From Lichtheimia corymbifera B2541 (taxonomy: Eukaryota > Mucoromycota > Mucoromycetes > Mucorales > Lichtheimiaceae), in assembly GCA_000697475.1 (NCBI GenBank), contig JNEU01000684.1, positions 1 to 15,525 on the forward strand: a stretch of DNA of 15,525 nt. The letters are read 5' to 3'. Position numbers and translations under genes: made by a program. Positions 1 to 8,000 of this stretch are shown piece after piece. How positions within the stretch are numbered: position 1 is the stretch's first letter; each line of letters starts with the position of its first letter. Under the pieces are notes generated by a model. The model made no database searches and was not told the DNA's origin. It worked only from the letters and a program-made list of their open reading frames with translations.

Positions 1-321
1 GACAATCGTGACATTATTGGCGAAGGACGTCAACTTAAAACGTTTTCGGGCCCACGATACAAACTTCGAACCACGTTGGCGATTATATCGAGTGCCCTTT
101 TGAAGTATAATAAGAGTTAATAGATAATGGTAAAAAACTAGCAATGTGAATCATACCTCTAGCACACCCTTAATGTCGTTGTACATCTCCTGATTGATAA
201 AAATCTTTCCACGTCGTTCAGGGGTTGCCGACTCCCTGTACTCCTCGAGCAGCTCGTTGAATCGTGTTCGGGATAACCATGAGCATTGGTACTCGCTCTC
301 AGAACCTTGGGTGGTGCTCAT
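1..321 (-). CDS. 5' part of a spliced gene, NOL4/integrase-type helical domain protein (partial)
   Basis: Two exons are seen, 321-157 and 96-1; the gene leaves the window at base 1. The ATG at 321-319 is chosen because the upstream in-frame codon at 369 is TTG and a TATA box lies at 386-379. Exon 1 (55 codons, phase 0) ends at a GTATGA donor; the 60-nt intron has an ATTAAC branch-like site and an AAAAG acceptor; exon 2 is open for 32 codons. The protein starts MSTTQGSESEYQ and contains RTRFNELLEEYRES, INQEMYNDIKGVL and, in exon 2, SKFVSWARKRFKL. This order (F-x2-LL-x2-Y, then Y-x2-I-x2-VL, then F-x2-WxxKxF) resembles, from memory, the helical domain of animal NOL4-like proteins and of integrase-related proteins in basal fungi. 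A zinc-binding or integrase core would lie beyond the edge. Family assignment is inference; the exon structure is well supported. Confidence 0.68.
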
Positions 322-378
322 GGTGGAAGTAGGATGATTAAGAAATGCAAACAATGAGACGAATATCAAGCTGCTGTG

Positions 379-386
379 TATTTATA
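379..386 (-). promoter_or_regulatory. TATA box of the left-edge gene
   Basis: On the minus strand the sequence reads TATAAATA, 58 nt upstream of the ATG at 321. This is a normal distance for a short 5' leader and supports the chosen start. Confidence 0.5.
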
Positions 387-850
387 TTCTAATACCTCCC
401 GTAGATACCCGATTATCCATGGCTGCGATCATTAATCCACCCAATTCAGCAATACATTGTCATCATCTCTAGCCATATATAGTAAGTGTAATAGCTGGTA
501 TACTAGCCCTATGCTCAATTCCCACGATATCACATGCCTGCGATAACTATATCTCTTTGTCAGCAAATGATGGCTAATACAGCTCGTGCGAACATATAGG
601 TACTTTATTACCGATAAGAGCACAACTACGAAGCCGAGGCATACTTTGACAATCACACTTAGATGGGTATATGCACTAGTATCTAGTATATACATACTCT
701 AATCTTTGTCTATTACTCGATCCCCATACTAACCCCGAGATGATGCATAGCTAATAGGTGGATTTTGGTGATCATATCTACATTCACGAAGCGGCCATAT
801 CGCTTAACATTATACACGGCTAATAGGAGCGATTTGGTGATCATAGGTGT
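387..850. other. Intergenic region with a 69-bp-spaced direct repeat
   Basis: No convincing gene is seen. Two diverged copies of a ~26-bp motif (CTAATAGG...GGTGATCATA) start at 751 and 820, 69 bp apart. Minus-strand open frames at 432-695 and 713-913 have no coding signature; the second is partly created by the palindromic motifs next to it. Confidence 0.45.
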
Positions 851-853
851 ATA

Positions 854-983
854 TCCCGAAATGACCCGGGTCATTTCGGGAATGTCTGTGTAGGCTGAAA
901 TGACCCGGGTCATATTGGGATCCGGTTTTGACCCGGGTCATTTTGGGTTATTTCCAAAAATGACCCACATCCCGAAATGACCC
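854..983. repeat. Array of inverted and direct 13-bp motifs, with a 28-bp perfect palindrome
   Basis: The motif CCCGAAATGACCC or its complement GGGTCATTTCGGG occurs about eight times: + 855-867, - 868-880, + 894-906 (diverged), - 907-919, + 922-934 (diverged), - 935-947, + 954-966, + 971-983. The first pair forms a perfect 28-bp palindrome at 854-881. TGACCCGGGTCA, the junction of two head-to-head motifs, is present three times (862-873, 901-912, 929-940). The pair 935-946/954-966 can form a near-perfect hairpin with a short loop. The copies at 855-867 and 971-983 are identical. The array adjoins the broken end of the retrotransposon. It could be a foldback element, a binding-site cluster or a mini-satellite; the sequence does not decide. 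Confidence 0.85.
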
Positions 984-2205
984 ACAACAGATGTACCAAA
1001 GAATTGATCATGCGAGTAGTCTGTGCGTGATTGGCTGTCTTTTTGAGATATCCCGCTGAAATCTCACCTTTTTCTCGCCAACGTTGACGGGCTTTCATGG
1101 CTTGAGTATCAACGATTTCTTCTTGTAAGATGCTGATCCGTTTCTCGATTCGAGGAAGAAATTGTGTAAGAATGTTCGGTGGTGGTTTTGTACGGAGAAG
1201 ACGATTCCGTTTGCACATCAGAGCTTTCAACTGTTGTTGACGCCAATGACTACGCTTGCGACTAAATTGTTGTGTGAAACGTCGTAATGCTGACTTCAGG
1301 TGTTCCCACTGTTGCTGAGGAGATTCGAGCTTATCAAGTGTGGACCATAGCTTAGAAAGCATCAGAGCAAGATCTTGACGGAATTCAGGAATCTTCGAGA
1401 AATTAGGATTACCACGCCAATATCCTTTTCCAGTGTGAGGTGGGCTGAGTTGTATACGAGCTGATACAAGAGCATGATCTGTCCAAGATCTTGAAACAAA
1501 TTCAATGTCTCCTTTGTGGATGAAGCTACTAAAGGAGCGTGAGGCAAATATAAAATCCAACGTATTGTGATATGACACACCAGTACGGTAGGTTGGCAGA
1601 GCCAAAGGTGTTGTTGTATCAGTGAGACAATCGATAAAGTTGAGATAAAGCTGTGATACCCAATGACGACAAATACGGTCACGTGTTGAGAGATGATTGT
1701 GAACGTTGAAATTGAAGTCTCCAGTGATGATAAGTCGATCGATATATTGTGGGGTTGTTGAATTCAAAATGGCTGAATCCAATAGTGCTGAATAAAAGGG
1801 TCGACGTTGTGATGCTGAGTTTGCTGGAGCATATATGGTGAGTAGATAGAAGGGAGTGAATACCCGATTGATTGATGAAACTATGGCGAAGATGAAACGA
1901 GTGTTGTAATCATCGTTGTGTAGGTCGATTGGTATTTGCTGTATTGAGAGGTCGGAATCCATGGTAACAATGCCACATCGAGAGTTCCAGAGAGTTTGTT
2001 GTGAACAAAAGAGTAAGTTGAATGTTGTTTTTGTTGAATCGTCAATAGCGTTTGTTTCTTGTAAAGTAATGATGTGTGGTTGTGAATGATGTTGCCTGAG
2101 ATACCTGATAAGAGAATCCCGGGCTGAAGTGTTGTGTATTTTGCGGAGACTGTTACAATTGAGAGATGAAAGATTCAGAATATTGTCTTTAATCATGGTA
2201 ATCAT
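910..2205 (-). pseudogene. LINE ORF2 N-terminal part: endonuclease domain, no reverse transcriptase
   Basis: The frame is open for 431 codons from the ATG at 2205. Residues 1-250 form an exonuclease-endonuclease-phosphatase (APE-like) domain with its usual motifs in order: Asn16/Asn18 in SLNCNSL, QET at 49-51 (metal-binding Glu50), YAP at 125-127, GDFN at 162-165 (catalytic Asp163, Asn165), TYR at 205-207, Asp217, and WTDH at 241-244 (His244). This domain nicks target DNA for target-primed reverse transcription. Downstream come the pre-RT linker features GYWRGNP and RWREKGEISAGYLKK (near 387-402). The reverse transcriptase, normally several hundred further residues, is absent; the last ~25 codons read into the palindromic array. 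The ATG overlaps the ORF1 stop as ATGA (2205-2202). The endonuclease itself shows no lost key residue. Confidence 0.88.
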
Positions 2206-3729
2206 TGATACGTATAATTGGGGCCCTGAAGCAGCTCAGGACCCAAAGCGCTACCAGATGAATTTTCAAAATTGTCTCCTTGAGACGATCCTTGTGCAAG
2301 AACATGTTGCATGAGATGAGGGGCCTGATCATTGAGGTATACCATGAAGGCGCGTTGTTTGTCAACCGTGAAGGAGGAAATTTCTTCTTTGGCTGGATCC
2401 GAGGCACACAGAGATCGGTATCAGAATCGAGGTACTTTGACTGAAGAATCAATCATGTCAAAAACATCAGGATTCCTATCCATCATGTCGTTGAAAGCAA
2501 GTAGCATGCTGTCTGTTTGTTGTTCAAGGGAATCATCAGGTTCTTGTTCGCCAGAGCCATCAGTTTCCATTCCATCATCAGGTGAATGTAATGTGCGTCA
2601 TGATCGCTGTAGACATCTTCATCATCATCGAGATCCTCCCAATTAATGGGCTCAGCCTCCTCAGTAACTTGTTTTTGGCGAGGTTTACTGAATTGCTGTT
2701 GGTTGGTTGGTTGAGCTGATTTGTCCTTTGATGCTGGGACAGGTGATACTGGCTGATGGTTTGTTGACACATCCTGTGGATCATGTGTATTGCCAGGAAG
2801 AGATGTTGGTTGACTGCGTGCTTTTCTTTTCTTTTTTGGGGTCGCACCACGGGTCGAGGTTGATCTTGGACAATCTGCAGCGATATGACCAGTGACACCA
2901 CAAGCATAACAGGCACGATTTTTTTGAGGATTATCTGGACAATGGCGTACATGATGGCCAGGTTGATGACACCTAGCACAATGCAATTCCATCTCCTTCC
3001 ATGTTGCATAGAAGAAATCATTGGTGTGGCACCAGGTAATGGTATGACAAAGGGCGGGCCATGCGGGTGTTGTGTCAGCTGATGAAGTACGATCCAAAAT
3101 GGCAAATCCCTCTCCCATGAACATCTGCGATGTTCATTCACGGTAGATGCCACAGTCGAGTACTCGTCCAAAGGGACTCAAGCTTTCTTGAAGGCCATCC
3201 AAAGCGAAGGAATTGGCATGCGTGGGAGAGAGGTGAGACAAATACGAGTGATGTCCACATCTGTTCCCATTGAGCGACAAGGGATGATCCGTGTTCCATC
3301 TTTGAAAATAACTCCGTGTTGGAGAGCTTCATCGATTTCTTCTGTTGTAGCAAGATAAAGCTCCACAAGGACTCTTGGACCAGTCTTGTGAGTATCCCCA
3401 CCACAGTTATTGGGATAAGCATTGCAAATCGTTGTCAAGACGTCAGGTAAACGTTCAGCACGGCAACTGACATCGAAAAACACACTCGGAACTGAAGCTG
3501 GTGAACCTCCTGCGCGAAAAACGTTGGTATGAATGATACGTTCCGGTTTGTCGTCTTTTGAAGAAGACATGGTTTTCTTGGTCGTCACTTCTTCGAACAT
3601 AAGCGACTAGCGATTGCGACTCGCAACCTTAGCATAGGTCATTCGCATAGGTACTGAAGTAGTTGGATTTTTTGATAAAGTTGAGCCTGTTGCCTTAACA
3701 GGTAAATTGTTCAAATACGGGGAAGACAT
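2202..3729 (-). pseudogene. LINE ORF1 (RNA-binding, two CCHC zinc knuckles), broken
   Basis: LINE ORF1 proteins coat the element RNA. The likely start is the ATG at 3729 (MSSPY...), upstream of the ATG at 3600, because that frame stays protein-like through MTYAKVASRNR up to a TAG at 3609-3607. The frame then continues to about 3200, shifts frame near 3195-3215, meets a TGA at 3136-3134, and runs through the zinc knuckles CARCHQPGHHVRHC and CYACGVTGHIAADC (CX2CX4HX4C; about 2981-2870). A basic KKKRK stretch and an acidic stretch follow. A second frameshift lies near 2575-2620, then a TGA at 2423-2421, and the original stop TGA at 2204-2202 overlaps the ORF2 ATG. All three premature stops could each come from one C-to-T change (CAG or CGA to TAG/TGA). 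Between 2590 and 2202 the correct frame is not the one with the longest simple ORF. Confidence 0.85.
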
Positions 3730-3930
3730 GATTTGAAATCACCCAATGTCACCACCAGCCTCGTCGAAAAAAATTGAAGAGGTCGACAAGATCCAGTTTG
3801 GATGGTGATAGTAAGCGGTGCTATCATAAAAGTTATCTTTCTTCATGATCAACAGGCTCCGCACAAATAGTGAGACTGGTGCGGACGGGAGCTTTCCCCT
3901 GTGAAAGCGAAGCGAAGAAACGTGAACTAA
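3730..3930 (-). other. Probable 5' leader of the LINE
   Basis: This noncoding stretch directly precedes the ORF1 start. Read on the minus strand it contains a GC-rich block (GGGGAAAGCTCCCGTCCGCACC, about 3900-3879) and no open frame. LINE 5' UTRs carry the internal promoter. The outer limit is not marked by any visible duplication. Confidence 0.35.
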
Positions 3931-4230
3931 ATTACCAAAGGTCGTAAGCAGATACTATGTTGGGGTCGTTTTTATGTACTAAGCTATCATACAGCTACAC
4001 CTAATCAATACCTTTGTGGGTTCGTTAACATACAGTAAGTGGTCGTGCTTAAAATATTTGTACCCATGATTCAATTACTTTCATCCGAGCTGATTTGCCA
4101 AAGATAGGAGCGAAAAAGAGATAGATCTGTTGAGACATTCAGTGCACATTGTATTACTACACTGACCTTTATTGCTCGTATGTTAGGCAAACTAGCACGG
4201 ATTAAAGTAATTGAAGCATGGACACTGTTG
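3931..4230. other. Intergenic, nothing recognised
   Basis: AT-rich sequence without an open frame of note, repeat or RNA gene that I can recognise. Confidence 0.4.
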
Positions 4231-4376
4231 TAGGCCATGGTCGACCTTAGGCCATTTCCGGAATTGGCTTAGGCCATGACGGTAAACTGTCTGGTGGCCT
4301 AGTCCACGACGGGAATTGGCGGGATTTTTTCCGTGGCCTAGTCCATGACGGTAAGTCTTGTGGTGGCCTAGGCGAT
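4231..4376. repeat. Cluster of GGCCTA direct and inverted motifs
   Basis: TAGGCCA occurs at 4231-4237, 4248-4254 and 4270-4276, and its complement TGGCCTA at 4295-4301, 4334-4340 and 4364-4370. The longer block TGGCCTAGTCCAYGACGG is present twice (about 4295 and 4334), and CATGACGGTAA appears once after the last inverted copy and once after the second direct copy. The layout (half the copies in one orientation, then half in the other) mirrors the motif array at 854-983 with a different motif. Confidence 0.7.
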
Positions 4377-4564
4377 TTCAGCATATGCAGTTAACTGATC
4401 ATACATAACATCATTTTTTTTAATACGGAGCACATTAGACCTGCAATTTTCCTATTTGCAATTCAACCACAAGGAACATATCATTATGGTATACACGTCA
4501 AGAAAGTCATTTTCCCATTACCACAGGGTCTTTATTCAGGAAGAAATAATAGTAGCGTACATGA

Positions 4565-4897
4565 AGTAAAAATAAATCGTGCTTACTTCAAGCGGATATA
4601 GCTATTGCAAAGTATGGCGGCGAGCCAAGTCAATGGAGGAACAACATCACCTTCCATGTTTCAAGATCTTATGAAGCCGATCGTGAGCAGGTCAATCTCG
4701 AATGTAGTCATAGTTCTTGGGGATCAGCTAGATTTGGAAACAAAAGGAGAAGAGCATATAAGGCGACGGTAGATCGATGTCGTATACCACATAAAGCGTT
4801 GCAGATTAGCGATTGGTATGCAAGGTGTGATCGCGAACACGATATGGCCGTAAAATTAGAATATGAGGGAGCGACAGTGCTGTTGACTGAAATGTAA
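4565..4897 (+). CDS. Possible terminal exon or gene fragment, unknown function
   Basis: A frame open for 110 codons without an initial ATG runs from after the TGA at 4562-4564 to the TAA at 4895-4897. The predicted product is rich in charged residues and includes KYGGEPSQWRNNITFHVSRS, then a basic GNKRRRAYKATVDRCR and a C-terminal VKLEYEGATVLLTEM. An AG acceptor candidate lies at 4591-4592 after a pyrimidine-rich stretch. An AATAAA signal follows 56 nt after the stop (4953-4958). An upstream open frame in another phase ends at 4564, so an upstream exon or a frameshifted continuation is possible. A chance ORF of this length cannot be excluded. I do not recognise the family. Confidence 0.3.
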   Translation, partial: SKNKSCLLQADIAIAKYGGEPSQWRNNITFHVSRSYEADREQVNLECSHSSWGSARFGNKRRRAYKATVDRCRIPHKALQISDWYARCDREHDMAVKLEYEGATVLLTEM

Positions 4898-4952
4898 AAT
4901 GCAGCTTCAATTGATATACAGTATCTTTTCAGCTATTGTATGTATGTGGATA

Positions 4953-4958
4953 AATAAA
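4953..4958 (+). terminator. AATAAA polyadenylation-like signal
   Basis: AATAAA within TAAATAAATG, 56 nt after the stop codon at 4897. It is meaningful only if the exon at 4565-4897 is real. Confidence 0.25.
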
Positions 4959-5381
4959 TGAAAGAAAGCTTTATTGTTGGAATACAGGTTACTGTTCTTT
5001 GAAAACCATGATCCTGGTGATCGCCATTTGATAGTTAGCAGACTATACCAACCCAATATGCGCTATCATTGCTTTGTAATTATTTGCGTTAACAGGCATT
5101 GAGAACTAGTAACCACCTGTAATACATATATGTTTTTTGGATCATCAAGCCCAAAGTAAGTACCATTTTTCCATTTATGCGATCAATAGTATAGTCAACA
5201 TCTTAGCTTTATGTCAAACCTTGAATATATTTATATATACATGTATCCGGAAATGGACTATGGCCTACAACAGACACTAATATTTTTTGCAGGAACATTT
5301 GTTGCATGTTGGCAAACCCGTGTCGGTATCCCTACAGTGGTTGTGCAAGATAGCATGATGTCTTTAAACGGCAACAAATGT
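4959..5381. other. Intergenic, nothing recognised
   Basis: No gene is supported. A plus-strand ATG at 5211 opens a 117-codon frame, but from 5382 on that frame is only the 21-bp tandem array read through, and its first part has no recognisable features. Confidence 0.35.
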
Positions 5382-5567
5382 GTCATGACAATGAACGAAG
5401 GGGTCACGACAATCACAACATGTGTCATGACAATGAACAAGGGCGTCACCGCAACCACGGAAGGCGTCACGATGATCAAGATATGTGTCACGAGAATAAA
5501 TGAAGCTGTCACGATGATGAACGAAGGCGTCACAATAAAGAAATCTGTCACGATGATGAGATGAGCT
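5382..5567. repeat. 21-bp tandem repeat array, nine units, open on both strands
   Basis: GTCA(T/C) starts recur at 5382, 5403, 5424, 5445, 5466, 5487, 5508 and 5529, exactly 21 bp apart, then at 5547 (18 bp, three bases lost); a diverged further copy starts at 5574. The consensus is close to GTCACGATGATGAACGAAGG plus one base. Because 21 and 18 are multiples of three, the plus strand reads as heptads like V-T-M-M-N-E-G and the minus strand as hydrophobic heptads like F-I-I-V-T-P-S. Both strands are free of stops (plus 5211-5564, minus 5602-5258). Unit sequences have diverged while length is kept, which hints at past frame-conserving selection but does not prove it. Confidence 0.85.
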
Positions 5568-5815
5568 GTACGCGTCATCGTAAAGTTTTGTAGTACAGGC
5601 ATCTTTACGTTTCTACTACAGTGGCAGGATCTCGCAAACGCCCCACAGGTTTCCCATCATACCATTCCATGTATCAATGCCGCTTTCAATCAATTGTGTA
5701 TATATGATCGTTTAGAAGATGCCTTGATTACTTACCTGGGTTTATATCACTTTGCCCTTTTGCCTGGTTGTCGTGCATGTGGGCACCAAATGCCGCTGAA
5801 ACTATCGGTTAATCA

Positions 5816-6049
5816 CTAACCACCATAACAATGCAAGCTCATGCCAGTCTTTTCATTACATCTGCTCTTCATACGTACGCATGATAATGTGAGCACATTC
5901 ACTGCATCACCACACACATGCTTCTCTTCCTTCTCGTACTTGCAAACCATATACCAAATATTAGATTCAAGGTATAAAAGCATCGAAGGATCGCCTTCGG
6001 AATAAACATTACTATTAAACGACTCATCTTTTATGTTCCTTGCTTTCAT
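5816..6049 (-). CDS. Hypothetical small protein, doubtful
   Basis: An ATG at 6049 opens 77 codons ending at 5816. The product (MKARNIKDESFNSNVYSEGD..., six Cys) matches nothing I know. There is no clear TATA box and a TAA lies just upstream in the leader. It may be an exon fragment or chance. Confidence 0.15.
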   Translation of the reverse strand: MKARNIKDESFNSNVYSEGDPSMLLYLESNIWYMVCKYEKEEKHVCGDAVNVLTLSCVRMKSRCNEKTGMSLHCYGG

Positions 6050-6780
6050 TAACCCATTACAGTTTTGTGTATCGCACTAGCTTTTGGATGGTCAAGGTTA
6101 ACACATTCAACACCAAATTGCTATCGACGTGAGAGAACTACAGAACTCGTTCCTAATCGTTTTGCGTAGGAGATGCTGTCATCGAATGTGGAAGTTTTCT
6201 AGTGTTGTGATGTGCAAATGACGACGATGAAGTAAGCACCAGTGCTTAAAACAAGGTGTCTCCATGGTAGTGTACTACGATTCCGATGCTGGCAAACAAT
6301 GTGCGGATGTGCTTTATGAAGCAAGGCAGTAAGGTGCAAAAGTAAACCCTTAGGTAGAGCTGTTGATCATGCAAGGAGTGCTGAGTAGGCAGTTGTTTCA
6401 ATTAAACGGGCTTGTTGACTTGTTGAGCTTGGCACGGAATCATTTTCATCATCGCGTAATATGTCCACATGCAAACAAATCACTGTAGTAAGGATGAAAC
6501 ATAACGACCTCCAATGGACACCACCACAATAGACTTCTGTGGGATTATTTCAAGCAGCAATACATGCATGGACGATAAGCATGTACAAGAGAGTAAGAGA
6601 AGGTACCAAAACGTCCACGCCATTGCACAAGACAACGCGACTACCCACATTCACACACACACATTCATCCTTATATATAATCCCATCTCCATATAGCATC
6701 ATCACACAGGTGTTATAAAACGTATGTAAGACATGTTGTAGTTGTAGCTGGTAACAGAATGTGAAATACAGATATTGATT
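6050..6780. other. Gene-poor stretch
   Basis: No supported gene. There is a short (CA)n run at about 6650-6662. A 60-codon plus-strand frame at 6514-6696 is low in coding character. Confidence 0.35.
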
Positions 6781-7538
6781 CTAAACCAATTCCTTTATCA
6801 TCTTCCATCCTAAAATATTTCGATCTTTTACTACCATGTGTAGTACTCCCAATCCAAGATGACTACATACCTTAAAGGGAGAAGGTTCCCAAACACGCCG
6901 TGTGCTTCCATGATCCAGTATAACGAGTGTAGTCGCTTGCTTGGTTGACATTTTTGCACTTTTGAGCAAGACCAAGCTCATCGCCTTTGTGTGTTGTATC
7001 CTTGCGATTTGCGTGTCATACATTGCACCATCCAATCCATTCATATTGCCAGGACCAGTAAATCCAATGATGTTGATCGAAGATAAACCTGTATTGATGC
7101 ATTGATTATCATCCAATGACCCATTCCCTCCATATTGTGATACTTCATACATACGCTTATTCCAAAGCCGAAATATATTTTCATGCTCTCATGGTGCTGC
7201 AATATCACGTGATCCGTCGCTGGGTAAAGGCTGCCGTTGTTGAATACAAGAAACACACCGATATAGCATGCCAAACGGATCCTTTTGCTGTAGACCTTCC
7301 AAGTCGTCTTGTTTTCCCCTTCATCAGAGTACTCGTTGCAGATCTCGAACGGAATCACGTTGCACATTCCTTCCGAAAGTTGCCATTGTCGCCATTGCTG
7401 AACCAAGAGAGCTGCAAAAGACAAGCATATCAGTATACACACCAAAGAAAGGCACGTTCACGTGTACACTCTACTATAACGTTGCTCACCTTGACAGACA
7501 CCTTTTCGCATAGATCGGTTGCTAATGAGGGCGTCCAT
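6781..7538 (-). CDS. Three-exon gene, unknown function (about 202 residues)
   Basis: Proposed exons: 7538-7490, 7411-7259 and 7187-6781. The ATG at 7538 lies about 117 nt downstream of a TATATA. Intron 1 (7489-7412) has GTGAGC, a TACTGAT branch site and TTTTGCAG. Intron 2 (7258-7188) has GTGTGT and a weaker acceptor (CATGAG). Phases fit (both phase 1), and exon 3 stays open to TAG at 6783-6781. The product starts MDALISNRSMRKGVCQ; notable parts are VQQWRQWQLSEGMC, NEYSDEGENKTTWKVYSKR, NIFRLWNKRM, SQYGGNGSLDDNQC and TLVILDHGSTRRVWEPSPFK. A GTATGT directly after the last of these may be a third donor, so the true C-terminus could differ. No signal peptide. I do not recognise the family. The opposite strand is also open (7116-7565), so strand choice rests on splice sites and the TATA box. 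Confidence 0.48.
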
Positions 7539-7654
7539 GTCGAACCACGATCGCGGCGTTGCTGAGGTGGTGGGTAACAAAGAAGCAGCAAGGAGAAGAC
7601 ACCACCCTTTTGACACACCAACACAAAGAAATTAGCCTCTCCACTTCACACACA

Positions 7655-7660
7655 TATATA
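7655..7660 (-). promoter_or_regulatory. TATA box of the three-exon minus-strand gene
   Basis: Minus-strand TATATATG lies about 117 nt upstream of the ATG at 7538; the leader between them is C/T-rich (GTGTCTTCTCCTTGC). Confidence 0.4.
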
Positions 7661-8000
7661 CAATAGACATAACTATAATTCATAACGCTTTTATAAGCAC
7701 ACTCTTTATTACTATTTACAAGGGGGGCGGTGTTAAGGGTGAAGGGAGGCAAAGGCTATGACTATAGTAATACAACTACACATAATAACACTACCACACC
7801 TATACCTGTTTATGAGCTAGTGATATAAAGATAGTATAGACATACTTGTACACCGATTCCAACCGCAATGGAGAAGGATCATGTCACTCGATTAGTCAAA
7901 TGGGGTGAAATGGGGGTGACGTGTTGGCCTTTAATAAATTATACGTTTCCACCGCAACGAGTTGTTTCCTCTCTCTTTCCGCTTTCTGTTATTTTCAGTC
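7661..8000. promoter_or_regulatory. Divergent intergenic/promoter region
   Basis: This stretch separates the minus-strand gene (start 7538) from the plus-strand gene (start 8001). For the plus gene an AT-rich TATA-like element (AATAAATTATA, 7933-7943) is followed by a pyrimidine-rich stretch (about 7964-8000), a common fungal core-promoter arrangement. No other gene is seen. Confidence 0.4.

Larger units (their letters stand above)
985..3930 (-). mobile_element. Non-LTR (LINE-type) retrotransposon, 3'-truncated and decayed
   Basis: The element reads on the minus strand: 5' leader (about 3930-3730), ORF1 with two CCHC zinc knuckles (3729-2202), then ORF2 with an apurinic-type endonuclease domain (2205 to about 985). 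The two-ORF order and the zinc-knuckle ORF1 are typical of LINEs. No reverse transcriptase (no YxDD motif), 3' UTR or poly(A)/A-rich tail is present: similarity to a LINE ORF2 stops around 985-1000, where the 13-bp motif array begins. LINE copies are usually shortened at the 5' end by incomplete reverse transcription, so loss of the 3' half with the 5' half kept points to a later deletion or rearrangement. No target-site duplication could be identified. The outer 5' limit is a guess. Confidence 0.88.

Noticed and set aside
862..940. Nuclear-receptor-type GGGTCA half sites
   Set aside because: The resemblance is coincidental: such receptors belong to animals, and here the sites belong to a longer 13-bp motif.
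2129..3082. Plus-strand open frames inside the LINE
   Set aside because: Shadows of ORF1 and ORF2 on the opposite strand, without features of their own.
4614..4772. 52-codon ORF starting MAASQVNGGT
   Set aside because: It overlaps the longer, more protein-like frame 4565-4897 in another phase and has no supporting signals.
7041..7445. Apparent secreted protein with signal peptide on the minus strand
   Set aside because: It starts at TTG, and the hydrophobic start is translation of the 3' end of a probable intron (7489-7412), so the signal peptide is an artefact.
6781..7445. Tyrosinase-like copper site (HH followed by RLW, and GGNG...C)
   Set aside because: The His pair and RLW lie in different frames, the pattern needs an assumed 8-bp duplication, and other frames give equally suggestive strings. 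The spliced model removes the HH stretch. A search with the tyrosinase profile would settle it.
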